Program-made: the position numbers and the translations under genes | The notes under the pieces: model-generated | What the model was told of the DNA's origin: nothing | Databases searched by the model: none | Seen by the model: the letters and a program-made list of their open reading frames with translations, nothing else | From: Microbotryum silenes-acaulis | Taxonomy: Eukaryota; Basidiomycota; Microbotryomycetes; Microbotryales; Microbotryaceae | DNA length: 64,000 bases | NCBI GenBank assembly: GCA_003665825.1 | Contig: QPFY01000017.1 | Span: 558,001 to 622,000 of the forward strand | Direction: 5' to 3' | Shown here: piece by piece, positions 33,945 through 45,153 of the stretch | Layout: each line of letters starts with the position of its first letter | How positions within the stretch are numbered: position 1 is the first letter of the stretch

Positions 33945-36737
33945 CTACCAATGCATCAAAATATCCTCGCAACCGTCCAATCCAGCATGCTGTGACCCTA
34001 CAGACCACGAGCGTCTAGTATCGGCGCAAGTTCCGAACGTACCGAAATCGAACCCGTCGACATGGATGGTGTCCGTATTTTGAATTGGCACGAGGTGGAG
34101 GCCCGCTTTGTAGGTCCAGAAACAGTACTTGTGCGTCGGTTGCCACAGAAAAACGGAATCGCCGGGTTTTTGATGATAAGCTGCGATGGCGCAGTCTCGG
34201 AGCGTTTGGGGGTTGTAGAGCGGGAAGGAAGGGTCCGAACCTCCTAGGGTGTATCTTCCTTGTCCGCCTAATGAGGAAGGTGGATGATTGAACGTAAGCG
34301 GGAGGATATGTGGGTTTCAGCCTCAGAGCCGAGCTCAACGTCGACTTACTACCACAGTAAGATGAAAATGGTCCTTGGCAGGGAACGGTCCCATCCATAA
34401 TTCCACCGGGCGCCGTCCCTGTTTTCGAGTCGAAGCAGATATCCGTCAAACACCAGCGACAAGTGGAAAGGATGTCTCTGTCAGGACAGGAATCCGCGTC
34501 GCGCGTGCAGTGGGCTCAAGTTCTTGGGGCGAGAACTTACCCTGGGTATTGAGTGCGGTACCATTGCATGATGGAGGAGTACAGAACCCATTTGCGTCCA
34601 CCAGACCATACTGGCATGCCGTCGCCCGAACGTTGTTGTCGCATGCTGTCGCGTTGACAGGGCAAGGGTAACATGTTCCATCTGCCAAACGATCAGCCAA
34701 GGGTAGGAGACGGAGCCATGAGCATCTTTGGTGGAACTGAGGATCCCACTGTTCACAATTCACGTACTATTGGGAAGCGAATACCCGCTAGGTGTCGAGG
34801 CGCCGCATTCGACAGGGGTGGGACATAGGCCCGACACAGGGGTCCCGTATCGACACGTGAGAGAACCAGACGAGTCACATGATCGTGCCAGGGGGTCTTG
34901 ACAGCACGCAGTACCTGAGAAAGACATAGGCATGCAAAGAATCAATCGTCTTGGTTCATACGGTGTGTAGCGGCGCCCGTGCAATCCAGCTTACCATCAT
35001 TGTTGATGGCCGAGTTCGGGCAGTTGGCTTTCACGAGGCAGCTGCCATTGTCAAGCATCCCATACGAACAACCCGTTGCTTGACCTTGACTATTACAAGA
35101 GCTTGAATTCGTAGGACAGGCGAGACAATTTGTATCCTTAGGATCTGTTTTGAAAGCAGTCGTTCAGTATAGGGTACAAGAAAAGGCGAGCAAGTCTGCC
35201 CTACTCACTGCTTCCAGGAGCGAGATAGCGAGGAGGAAAGCCACTGCAGTCCCCGAAGTCACGACACCAACCCCTATCTTGGACAGGTTGACCGTTTTTG
35301 CACGTCAACGACCCCGAAGGATCACAGGTGCTTGCAAAACCGTCCAGACAGTGAGCACATTGGTCACCTGATAGTCGTCGGAAGAGGGGTAATGATGATG
35401 AAGAAGAAGGGATCCGGCCAGTGAGTCCGATCGTTTCCAACAGAGAAGGAGTTTGAAGGGTGTACGCACTATCAGGGGATGGGTACATGCCCTCTGCGCA
35501 TGGTTGACACTTTCCGTTGAGGACGAATCCGCTTGCGCAGACCGAGACACAATCTCGGCCAGTCGTAGTATTGAGGGTCTGCTTTCCTGAACACACTTTG
35601 GCAACGCATCTACCAGCGGTGACGATTCCGTACGAGCTGCGATACCCAAGTGCAAGGTCAGTATTTAGGGCTGAAATCCATCTCACCCAGCGAGCGTAAC
35701 ACTTGCCAGGATTTGGCTGCTGTGGCTATGCAAGCCGTCGAGTTGGGGAAGATGGAAATGCAGGCTCGACATTGATTGGCTGCAAAGGAAATCGGATCAA
35801 AGTCACATTCCGTCGACGGGGACACCTGGGATTTTTCAAAAATTGTCTCTTACATTTTTCGTCTAGGTACTGGGTGCTATTGCACACAGGAGTAAGGCAG
35901 GTTTTGGATCCCGTCTGGATCGTTCGCGCCAAGTTCATATTGAAGCCGGTACCATTAGGGAAGAAGGCGAATAGCTGACAGACCAGGAACGACACCCAAG
36001 AGAAAATAAGTTTCGCTAATTCTGAACTGCTCGTGCGACACTCCCCGGAACGGACCTCGACGGTATCGCCCCGCTGGTGATGGGGCGTGAACGTATATGG
36101 CGAGCCGTCCTTGTTCCGGATTTTGGTCAGGAACTCCACTCCCGGTGCTAGTAACTCGATCGATTTTAACGTCGTATTGGCCCCTGCTTTTCGAAGTGCC
36201 GGGAGGAGCTTTGCTTGGGGTACTATTGCGACGGTCAAAGGGCGCACGTTGCCCGAGTTGAAGAAGGTGATGTTGGCCTGGGTGCACTGCCATAGCCGAG
36301 AGGGGACTGAAGAGTATACGAACGGTGTGGCGTTAGCTGTATACACACAAAGGCTTTCTCTAGAAACCGATGTGACTCGAAATCGCAAATACGAAGGCAC
36401 AAAGTGCCTTCAGAAGTTGACCTGCACGGGACTCGTGAGAGCAACTTTCCACTTTCAGTCGAACCCTGGACAGGGGTGGTGCAATCCTTGCGGACGTACC
36501 GCCCACTGGACTATTCCAAGCTAAAACGAGAAATCGAACAGGTACCTTATGCAATTCGTACTTACGTGATGCAGATAATCTGGGTGCGCTCGCAGGTGTG
36601 GCCCGATTGACATTCCGTGTGGATCCTTCGTTGGCTGATGGTTTCGGCGCCTTTTCGCTCGTCGGGATCGCTAGCACCGTACCGCATAGCAGTTCACCGC
36701 TTGCGATGACCCAAACCGCGTTGATCCAGCCGAACAT
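33945..36737 (-). CDS. secreted cysteine-rich multi-repeat protein (paralogue of the gene at 49794..51578)
   Basis: Exon 1 complement(36566..36737) encodes a signal peptide-like start (MFGWINAVWVIASGELLCGT). Exon 2 complement(36056..36306) and exon 3 complement(35854..35974) carry SGNVRPLTVAIVPQAKLL and LFAFFPNGTGFNMNLARTIQ, which match SGNVRPLTLVLALQENLP and FFAFFPNGTGYNMNLKRVIQ of the + strand paralogue in sequence and intron phase. Then follow at least five cysteine-rich exons with a recurring pattern such as CPVNATACDNNVRATACQYG and CKNGQPVQDRGWC. The last exon ends DGCEDILMHW at 33945. Some middle splice sites were not fixed. No catalytic motif is seen. Role unknown; a wall- or host-facing secreted protein is an inference from the signal peptide and disulfide-rich repeats only. 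Confidence 0.65.
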
Positions 36738-38249
36738 GGTTTCGTCGAGATGTCTCTTGGCGTATGGATGGATGGGCGTTAATAAGGACACTTTGATCAT
36801 CAACGCGGCATGCGCGCCTCGATTGACTCGTTCGTCGGCTCCGCACTGCAGATTCGACGCGACCGTGCCTGAATGTGCTGGCCGAAAGGGGCTGCGAAAC
36901 TTTCCGCATGCGGAATCCGCCTCCACCGCAAGCCAGATCGGGCGCGGCGCGGCGCCGATCGGATTGATTTCAAACCGCCTCGAACGCACCTACGTGAAGC
37001 TTTTTCAATCGATCAATTCACTGACTGGCGACGAGATACGATACGAACCAATTGTCCACACCTTTTTCAAATTATGGTATTTGTACGCGCCGCCGCGGGT
37101 TAGGCAAAGTGATTCTGTTTTTGAGAGCCGCCGCGGGCATAGAGTCTTTCCCTTGGAACAGTGACTCTGTTCTTGTAGCCGGTCTTACAATTGAGTGAAT
37201 TCGACGCATGCCGACACGATGTCGCTTGCCGATTCGCGTAGCTTTCGTTGCCTACTATAGTAAGGAGCTTATGGATGATCAGCCTCCGTGAGTAGGTAGG
37301 CCACTTTCACTGATACAATTACTTTGCAGGTCGCCTTTGTATGTTGGGCGCACTTACCGCGTCAGCTGACCGATAATGCACTGCAGATAATCGACTTGCA
37401 CTCGCCCTCGGTGAAGATCTCCTAGTTGCAAGAAGGCGCCTTGCCCGTCGAGTCGCTCCGAGCCGTCGAGGTTGTTGGACAGCGCTGAAAGGCATGGACT
37501 ATAGCCTGTACCATTGAAAAGAACCTACCACACAATGGGAGGGGTCATCACTCTTCGGAATCCTGTTCAGCACAGTCTGACTCAGCCTAATCGTCCGACA
37601 AACCTCGATAATATCGCCTCGCTCGTCACGCGGTATGAAAACGTAGGGCTGGCGGTCCGTTGCTGCGGATATTGGTCAGGTGTCGGCGGCTTCTTGATTC
37701 ATTCCGATATGACGGTCCTCGCGGACAGGGAAGGTTCTAGACTATAGTGAGGACTATAGTTTAGACAAGGGGGATTGCGAGGGATCTCGGATAGGTCTGG
37801 TTGGGCCGAAGCAACTGAAGGCCAAGGATAGGGGTGGATGAGGTGAGGTGCCGAGATGAGACTGGGTGAGGATTTAAGAGTAAAGGTTTTAGGCGAGGGA
37901 GATTGAGAGTGAGAATGGGAGAAACGGGAGTAATGGGAGTAATGGGAGTTGTTGCTTGCAGGAAGGAAAGAAGCAACTTCAGAGAGGACCATGTAAGGCA
38001 AGGCCTTACGACGGGCCACAGGCATTAGAAATAGATATTGCGCGCGCCTAGCTTCTTCAGCTCTCTCTTCATCTCTTCATCGAGCTGACACCAGAAGCTA
38101 GGTGATTACTGGTGTTTCATATCTCAGCACTATCGTATCTTATCGAGCTGACACCAGAAGCTAGTTGTAATCCATATAACTTGCACCTGTCATCTTCGGT
38201 CCCCAGTGAGGCTCCGCTGTCCTAGACAGCGTGCCTTTCACTTTTTCTT
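36738..38249. other. intergenic, left edge of the transposon-rich island
   Basis: No gene is supported. From about 37700 the sequence looks like retroelement leader or LTR material, with a 23-bp direct repeat at 38079 and 38142. The first 900 bases are probably the promoter side of the cysteine-rich gene. Confidence 0.4.
38079..38164. repeat. 23-bp direct repeat with 63-bp period
   Basis: The sequence ATCGAGCTGACACCAGAAGC plus TAG occurs at 38079-38101 and again at 38142-38164. It lies about 370 bases upstream of the Gypsy-like gag fragment and may belong to its LTR or leader. Confidence 0.75.
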
Positions 38250-38529
38250 TTGACAACGTCGAGTTCATTGGTACCCCAACGATACGGCCTACGCTCATCA
38301 GGTCCGGCCGTACTCGAACCATCGAACCAATCGATTAGCCCGGATCGTTCAAATCAAGACCACCCTGCAGCACTAGCAGCCCCGCACGCCCGCACAAGCC
38401 CCCCCCCCCCCCCCCTCCGCACAAGCCCACACGCACTCCGCCTCCGCAAGAGGACGCAACTCACACGCCCGCCATATCCACTCCTGTCCCGCGAACGCAC
38501 GTATACAAAGCCAGTGACACACCTCAGCT

Positions 38530-39836
38530 CCATCAAACTTCGATGGAGGCTCTTCGGGAATACTTCATGCGCCTAGATTACTACAACCGGCGCGTGGCCC
38601 GTGTACCCGTCACTTCCGACCACGACAAGATCGAAGGCGCTGGTATGGGGCTGATTCTCTCAAGGTCTGAGCAAACACCTTGCTAAACCCTACGCCCAAT
38701 TCAAGTCGGAGTTGATCCGCCGCGCCGTGCCCGCCGATTTCGTCTGGACGCAACTCGAGGTGTTGCACCGTCAACGCCAAGTGACGGGTCACGATGTAGA
38801 CGCGTTCCAAGGCTTCTCCGATCGAATGCACGTCCTCCAGATGGAGATTGGTTTCCAGGTCGTCTCGGATCAGGAACTCGCCAAGCTTGTTCTCCTCGGC
38901 ACCGATCCCGAGCTGTGCCGAATCCTCCGTACGCCTGTCGTCTCGTCGCTAGCTGGATGGTCCGACCTCTCACTCGAGAGACTCGCTCTCGATGCTCCTG
39001 CCCCCGCTGTGGTCTCGGAAACCGACGTCTATAGCGATGCACCGGCGGAGCAACCCGGGGAGTTCGACTACCAAGTATTTGAACGGATCGGACGCGAAGA
39101 GTGGGGAGTCATCGTGCAACGCCGAGCGGCCATCGCGACCCAAGTCGCCGCACTCCAACAACAACGGCCCAACACACGACCGACGGCCTTCGCAACGGCC
39201 TCGACGATGCGACCAGCTCCCACCACCGCCCCAGCCTCGGGGGGACCCCGTGCCCGACTCACCGCCGAGGAGCGCGCGTACCTTGACCAGAACCATGGGT
39301 GCTATCGCTGCCGTGTCCGCAACGCGGATCACATGTCTAGCAACTGCCCTCGCTACGCCCCTGCTCCAGGAGCGCCCGCCACGAGTCGTCGACTCCCCTG
39401 TCGACCGCTCCCGCCCCTCGCACTCGTCCCACATCAGCAAAATGGGCACTCGGCGCGCACCGCTTAAAGGCGCTTAAGCCCGTGCTGATGTGGTATGGTG
39501 GCGGCCATTCAGACGTTTCAAGAAACGGGTGATTCAACCGCGTTTGCTGGCCTCAACATTGACTCGGAAGACGACGATTACTCGTACGCCCCTCGCTCGT
39601 TCCCGCCCTTACCCGTCTCTCTGCGCGGTGCTCATGGTACCCTCACTGCCTCTGCCCTCGTAGATTCGGGGTCGCCTCAAACGTTCCTCAGTGAGGACTT
39701 CGTTCAGCGATTGGGATTGGAAGGACGGGCCTTGGAACATCACACGAAGTACACTCTTGCAATGCAAAGCCAAGTTCCCACTGTCTTCACATGCACGCAT
39801 TTTGTCCGAGTCCCGGTCGAACCTCGGAGAGGGTAG
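38530..39836 (+). mobile_element. Ty3/Gypsy-like retrotransposon fragment: gag and protease
   Basis: From about 38543 a capsid-like frame reads MEALREYFMRLDYYNRRVAR. It changes frame near 38670 and continues KHLAKPYAQFKSELIRRAVP, VDAFQGFSDRMHVLQMEIGF and QELAKLVLLGTDPEL. A zinc knuckle follows at about 39299-39346 (CYRCRVRNADHMSSNC). A stop at 39465-39467 ends the gag frame, and a separate frame (to 39836) encodes a retroviral-type aspartic protease core, ASALVDSGSPQTFLSEDF. Reverse transcriptase and integrase are absent. The frameshift and missing pol show an immobile relic. Confidence 0.7.
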
Positions 39837-40345
39837 ACTTCACTCGGACCTGCGGCAAGTGGCGTCACAGAGCGCTGCGGTGGACTCCCTGCAACCGGTG
39901 TTCCCAGATCGGCCTCGGTACGCCGATCTGCTGCGCATCCCTGCCCTGATGCGAGCCCTGCCAGGCCTTCGTCGAAATCTTCGTCAGGCTCGGCCCATCG
40001 TAAAGCGGCTGCTTCCTCCCGCGTCAGTTCTGCTTCTGGCTCGAGACCATCTTCCTTCCACTCTTCGGGAGCAGACTGCTCCCCAGCCGCGGGTGGTACG
40101 AGCTCGGGAATGGTCACCTCCTCAGCAGTGGGCCCGAACTTGCTCCGGTCGCCGCCACCGATTTCATCGTCGGAATGGGGATCATTGAAGTCGCTCCCGC
40201 CTCCGCCAAAATTGTCGAAATGCGTCCAATGTTGTTCAAATACGGGAGAGAGGGTACGGCACGTCGATTTCGGGGCTTTGTCGATGTCGATGTCCTCGTC
40301 GGTTCGCGGACGCTTGTCGATATGCGCTGCTTGGGTCAGCTCCAT
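39740..40345 (-). other. antisense acidic open frame of unknown origin
   Basis: A 200-codon minus-strand frame reads MELTQAAHIDKRPRTDEDID, HFDNFGGGGSDFNDPHSDDE and AEEVTIPELVPPAAGEQ. The composition looks like a real acidic linker rather than a shadow, and the + strand frames here are low-complexity Ser/Pro. It overlaps the end of the protease fragment by about 100 bases. It may be the linker of another inserted retroelement in antisense. No family is certain. Confidence 0.3.
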
Positions 40346-40571
40346 CCTCTCTCGTGGGGAAGGTGCCTCAATGGGCTGGTCGCGTTCGCATTATCGTCAA
40401 CTCCATGCGCAACCTCAAAATCGACTTCGAGCAGATCCTCACTGCTCGACTCCTTCTCAACATGCCATATGCCTTCAGCAACTGGAAGTCAACATTCAAC
40501 CAGGGTCAAGCCAACGCCTCGGCCCTTCCCAAAATCGAAGACCTCATTTTTTCTCTCCGTCGGGAGGTGAG

Positions 40572-41377
40572 TGTAATACTCCGTAGTTACTCAAGGCCTG
40601 ACGCGCGTCTGGCCTTAAGCCTTGTCGGGAAGTAGACTCTCTCTTCCCTTCTGAGTTTATTCTTTGGAATACATACTCGTATCCTGTTACTTGCAAGGCC
40701 CCACGACTGGGCCTTACATTTTTTTTAACACCGATACAAGAATTCGCCAAGAACACTCCGTCACCGCTTCAAACCGGTTCGACGTACACACGACCCAGGT
40801 CGTTCGCCGCACACACCGCACGACACTCGTCGTTTGTCATACAGAGCCGTCTCTGTTCGCCGTCTCCATCACACGTCGCAAGACGTTCGCTGTATTGCCC
40901 ACACGACCCTGGTCGTCGCCGTCACACAACTGCTGAGGTTGTTCGCCGTTTACGCGACCGTCGTCGCTTGCCCGCCTTTTTTTTTCTTTCTCACTTCGCA
41001 CACGACCGCCTGCGACTGCCATCGCTCGCCCAGACGCGCCCGTCCATCGACGACGCGCTGACCTTACAATCTGGCACCGCAAACCAGGAGCAACGCGGAT
41101 CCGGGATCCACAACGGACAAGGACGCCCCACCGCATCTTTCGTCAAGGATGGTGTCAGATCGCGGACCCACGCGCCTGAACATGCCCGAACTCAAGGCAC
41201 CATTCACGGCGGAGGACGTATCCTTGGCTTGGGGATTGCAATGATGTGATCGAGGCATTTGAGGATCTCAAGCGAAGGGGAGGAGGAGGGTTTGGTTTAG
41301 GTGGTGGAGAGTGTAATACTCCGTAGTTACTCAAGGCCAGACGCGCGTCAGGCCTTGAGTAACTACGGAGTATTACA
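40572..41377. mobile_element. 806-bp inverted-repeat element inserted in the Copia-like gag
   Basis: The element begins TGTAATACTCCGTAGTTACT and ends with its reverse complement (AGTAACTACGGAGTATTACA). GTGAG flanks it on both sides (40567-40571 and 41378-41382), a perfect 5-bp target duplication. The interior has no transposase-like frame; it includes a stretch near 40700-40740 with GGGCCTTACATTTTTTTTAA. It is a non-autonomous DNA-type element or a composite of several repeats. Confidence 0.8.
41311..41377. repeat. 67-bp near-perfect palindrome at the right end of the element
   Basis: TGTAATACTCCGTAGTTACT-CAAGGCC at 41312 onward is mirrored by GGCCTTG-AGTAACTACGGAGTATTACA ending at 41377, around a centre AGACGCGCGTCA. 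The left end of the 806-bp element has only one arm plus the centre. The palindrome could extrude as a hairpin and may be a small element in its own right. Confidence 0.85.
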
Positions 41378-42281
41378 GTGAGGTCCATGGGCGAAACCCC
41401 AGCAACGGCCACCGCCTACGTCGCAGCACCCCCACAAGCGGCGCAGGTCCACAACAAAACCAACACGAGACCACAACGACCCAACGAAGCCACAAGCCCT
41501 TGCCCCGTATGCGACGAGGGCAAACACTGGGCTGATCAATGCCCTGATGCCGAACGCCGCAACAAATACTTCGAGCTCAAATCAGCACTCCGCGACCTCA
41601 AAAACAAGAAATCAGTCACCCAAGCACCAGCCTCAGAACAGCTCCCGGCATTTGCAGCTATCACAAAGCCAACAATCACAAACCACAGTTCAACCACAAT
41701 GACGGCGCCGCCTTCGGCCCAAGAACTCGACGACTTTTTCTTGTTGTTCCACATCTCGGCAACGGACACTCCTACACAACCTGCACAGTTCCTCCTGGAT
41801 TCTGCCTCGCCTTTCCACATCGTCAACAATCGCTCTCTATTTACGGGCAACCTCAAGCCTACGCCGCGTCACATCAGCGGCATTGGCGGTCAGACCGCGG
41901 TCACAGGCATCGGTTCCATCGAACTACGCACCAATCTAGGCGCCTTGGTGAAACTCACCAATGTCCATTTCGCGCCAGACGCCCCGGCCAACATCATCTC
42001 TGTTTTCCAAATGGCTGCTAAAGGTGTCCACACATCCTTCAGTGGTCACCACGCCCGACTCACATTCAAATCCGTCGTATTCGCAACTGCTACCGTCACG
42101 TCATCAGATCACTACAGCCTCGACATTCAACAACCCTTTTCCAACTCGTTCCTTGCAGGCATACAACCCCCAAAAGTCAAACATCTTCCACACCGCCCGG
42201 TCTGGCCCACTGTCAATCGCTTTCAACCCTTGCCCACAGATGTCGCAGCTTGAGTGGCATGGAAGCACGGGGGGGGGGGGG

Positions 42282-42606
42282 GTCAAGAAACCAATCATAC
42301 CTTATTATCTCTTAATACTATTCACTTCCATGCCCCTTATTAGAAGTCTGGATCCCGACTCAAGCAGTTGAGTACGAGCGCAAGATAGAGGATGGAAGAT
42401 AGATGGAGAAGGAAGAGAGACGAGCGCCCGCAGGGCGCGCGACTTCAACCGAATCCGACGTGTCAACCGGAACTCAATCAGGCGCTGGGATCTGGCAGGC
42501 ACAGAACGACGAATTGAGGAGAGATGAAGCTAGCTAGTACGAATGAAGTAGGGGCATGGAAGTGAATAGTATCAAGAGATAATAAGGTATGATTGGATTC
42601 TTGACA
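42282..42606. mobile_element. 325-bp element with 55-bp terminal inverted repeats
   Basis: The left arm (42282..42336, from GTCAAGAAACCAATCATACC to TTCACTTCCATGCCCC) and right arm (42551..42606, GGGGCATGGAAGTGAATAGT to ATTCTTGACA) are reverse complements with only two mismatches. A run of about 14 G precedes the left arm. There is no coding frame inside. A MITE or two facing LTR fragments would both fit. Confidence 0.8.
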
Positions 42607-43338
42607 GGTGCGAGCCTCGGCACCACCCGGTGGAAATTGTCGAGCTTGGAGCGAGCTAGTACGGTCGTGATGGGTCAAACCCAGTCCAGCTGTATCAGCA
42701 AGGGTGGCTCGATTGCGAAGAATGATAAGTTGATTCACTGACTCGTGGTGATGTGGGGTAGCCCTTAATGGTGCTGACAGGATCAACGGGTGGTGCGACG
42801 TCTCTGATGCATGTGATGGCCCGCGCGGCCGCCGCGGCCGTGCGACGGTGCGGTCGTGCAGCGGTGCGACGAAGATGGGGTGGCACTGCTCGTGCAAACC
42901 GATCGAAAGTTGAGCGCCCAATACTGTGCGTGACCACCACTCGAAAATGGTTCCGTGCAAACAAGCGAAAAGAGTGGACGATCCGCCTCAACGGCCTTGC
43001 GGTGGACGCTGGTTTAGCAAACGGAAGTGCGGGGTTCGGAAGCCCAGGAATCGAGTCGGTGAACGCTCGGGTCATTGCACCTCAGCACGATGTCAAAAGC
43101 GCGCGCGCGTTTGTTTCTGCTCCCGCCACTTCGCTTCCGAGTCAGAGCCTTCAATTGGTCCCAACCCCAACAAATCCAACAAAACACATGAGTCGAGCAA
43201 GCGGCAACGAGCGAGAGGATAGGGAAGTGAATGAACTTTATTCAGTGGTGTGAAACTATGCTGCAGCGTGGCGGGGAGTGAACGCTCAACCGCACGCCCG
43301 TTGCTGGCCGTGCCTTCGATCACTCCAACTCCAACGCG
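42607..43338. other. intergenic, transposon island
   Basis: No gene is supported. GC-rich GCGGCCGCCGCGGCCGTGCG near 42824 and repeated GTGCGACGGTGCG units are the only notable features. Confidence 0.4.
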
Positions 43339-44794
43339 ATGTCAACTCCCACCAGATTGAGCTATAAGGAGGCTGACATCGTCTTCCACTTTGCGAACCA
43401 TCCTCAGGACCCTTCTACCTCTCGGAAGCGAAGGAAGACAAAGGAAGAGCCACAATGGAAGAATGTAAGGTACACTGACGAGCTGGTCCGGAGTATCGCA
43501 TCAGGAGCTAACGTCGCACAATGGCGGGCCGATCGACCAACAGGAGCCCCGGGACGAGCTGAGGGCCCTGGTTCGACAGTACCAATTGTTCAAGATCCAA
43601 CCCGACCATCTAAGCGACTTTCGATTCATCCTCTCGCGCATGCACTGTGGTGCTGGGTTCCAAGAAGTGGTTCCTTATGAATTGCGCGAAGACCCAAAGT
43701 ACTTGGAGAACTACGAGGTGAGCGCTGGTGGCCGCGCTCGGCAAGAAACGCGATCCTCTCTGACCCGTTTCTCCTACTGTGATGCCACAATGACCATCAA
43801 ATTATTCGCCATCTCCGAACTGGCAGTCCGAGCTTGTCTCGACGGCCAAGATCTATGTTTCGACGAATCTCAAGGACGTGCGCAAGCTAGCGGCCAATCG
43901 AGCGAAGAAGTTCCTGGAGAGCGACTATGGCAATCCTTACCTGGAACAGCACCGGTGGGTACCCCTGCGCCTGTCAAATTCTCAGCCGAGTGGATGCTGA
44001 GCGAGGCGCTGCATGCACTACAGGGCGCGCGCGGCTGGCAATGACGATGCGCCGCAACCTGGCTCCCGTCTGCCGAACCTTGGAACGCTCTTCATCAGCA
44101 ACTTTGCCACTCGCGCTTTAGTGCAATTTAGTGCAATTTAGCGCACTTTAGTGCCAAAAGCGCACTTTTTGTGAAATTTAGCTCGTTTTCTATAATCTCC
44201 GGTGCGCTAAATTGCACTAAGCGCGAGTGGCAAAGTTGCTGATGTTTGCCCTCTACGGGAATGACGATACTGTGGAGAAGATTCTGCGTCCTCTTTTGGT
44301 TGGAGGCACCAAGGCCTCGACACATCGAACAGTCAACCTTCCCTACCGTCGACGCTGGATCACCACCGTCGTCGCGTTGATTGGGTGGAAAGTAGCGTGC
44401 TGGGTCACCCAATATGAGGGCCGAAAGCTTAAGGGATGTGCTTCGAATCAAATCAATCAGTTTCAGAGATCAGCGGGCTAATCCGTATGCCAACAACAAG
44501 CAGGCAAACGCGCAGTATACCCACAGCTCCGTGGATACCAGCTACCTCATTCACACCGTCAATAGATACATGGCGCATCCACTCCCGGACGGAACAGCCC
44601 TCGGACCGGATGACCCGGAGGGATCTGACGGGCTGGTGTGGTGTTGGGATAATACGAACGGTACGGCGGTCAAAAAAGTCAAAGCAAAGCCGGACCTCCC
44701 ACCGGCCCCCGATCCGGTCGAGCGTCGCGCAGCCGGCACGGGATGCTCGGAAGACGACTTCGAAGAAGAAACCACGGCTCTTTTTCGATGGTGA
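43339..44794 (+). pseudogene. unknown spliced gene with a MITE in a coding exon
   Basis: Exons 43339..43464, 43505..43717, 43827..43954 and 44024.. join in phase with normal GT-AG introns. The protein starts MSTPTRLSYKEADIVFHFAN and continues LRALVRQYQLFKIQPDHLSD, FRFILSRMHCGAGFQEVVPY, STAKIYVSTNLKDVRKLAAN and PQPGSRLPNLGTLF. There a 152-bp MITE (44093..44244) interrupts it; the same frame resumes ALYGNDDTVEKILRPLLVGG and RRRWITTVVALIG. A final exon (possible join at about 44384 to 44434) reads ANPYANNKQANAQYTHSSVD, SYLIHTVNRYMAHPLPDG, then an acidic end to 44794. No family is recognised; it could be a host gene or a domesticated transposon gene. With the MITE retained, a TAG follows a few codons into the element, so the product is truncated. 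Confidence 0.55.
44093..44244. mobile_element. 152-bp MITE with about 38-bp terminal inverted repeats
   Basis: The left end CATCAGCAACTTTGCCACTC-GCGCTTTAGTGCAATTTAG is matched by the reverse complement of the right end, with one indel. TT stands before the element and TTT after it, so a 2-bp TT duplication is the simplest reading. The interior has TTTAGTGCAAT-type repeats and no coding capacity. Confidence 0.85.
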
Positions 44795-45153
44795 CCGCGT
44801 CTCAACTCAAGAAAGGACCCCCGACTCGGATTAGGGGCCGGCACCCCTCCAAGTTGGCATACGTCTCGTCCACTTTGTGCAAGAATGAAACGACAAACAT
44901 GCGTTTCGGTATTGAGGCAATTGCACTTGCAAAACCTGCGAGAAAGCTTGTATTCGGTACCCGCAGCATCCCCACTGCACATCGCCGAGAATTCGAATGG
45001 CGAAGTCGCTTCAAACTCAAAATATCCACTTACAAGTCCTTGTAATTCTAATTCTGAAACCCGAATCCAATGCGACCCTCGTCCTCGCCTCGCCTCGCCT
45101 CTTGCTTCAGTGTGTCCTCCGCGCCAAACCTCGCTCAGCACCACATCGAGATC
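44795..45153. other. intergenic
   Basis: Promoter and leader of the zinc-knuckle gene. An in-frame ATG at 45070 would add 28 residues to that gene; it is followed by a Ser/Pro-rich segment and may be leader only. Confidence 0.45.

Larger units (their letters stand above)
40354..42253 (+). mobile_element. Copia-like gag/protease fragment, interrupted
   Basis: The gag part (40380..40571) reads VNSMRNLKIDFEQILTARLL and LPKIEDLIFSLRREV. It is split by an inverted-repeat element at 40572..41377 and resumes at 41378..42253 with RSMGETPATATAY, a standard zinc knuckle CPVCDEGKHWADQC and an aspartic-protease-like core FLLDSASPFHIVNN. The active-site triad here is DSA rather than the usual DSG/DTG. 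The frame ends at 42251-42253 before any integrase. Removing the insert and one GTGAG copy joins the two parts in the same frame. Confidence 0.75.

Noticed and set aside
38395..38420. Poly-C run of about 20 bases as a regulatory element
   Set aside because: It lies in a low-complexity gag leader and can be explained by slippage.
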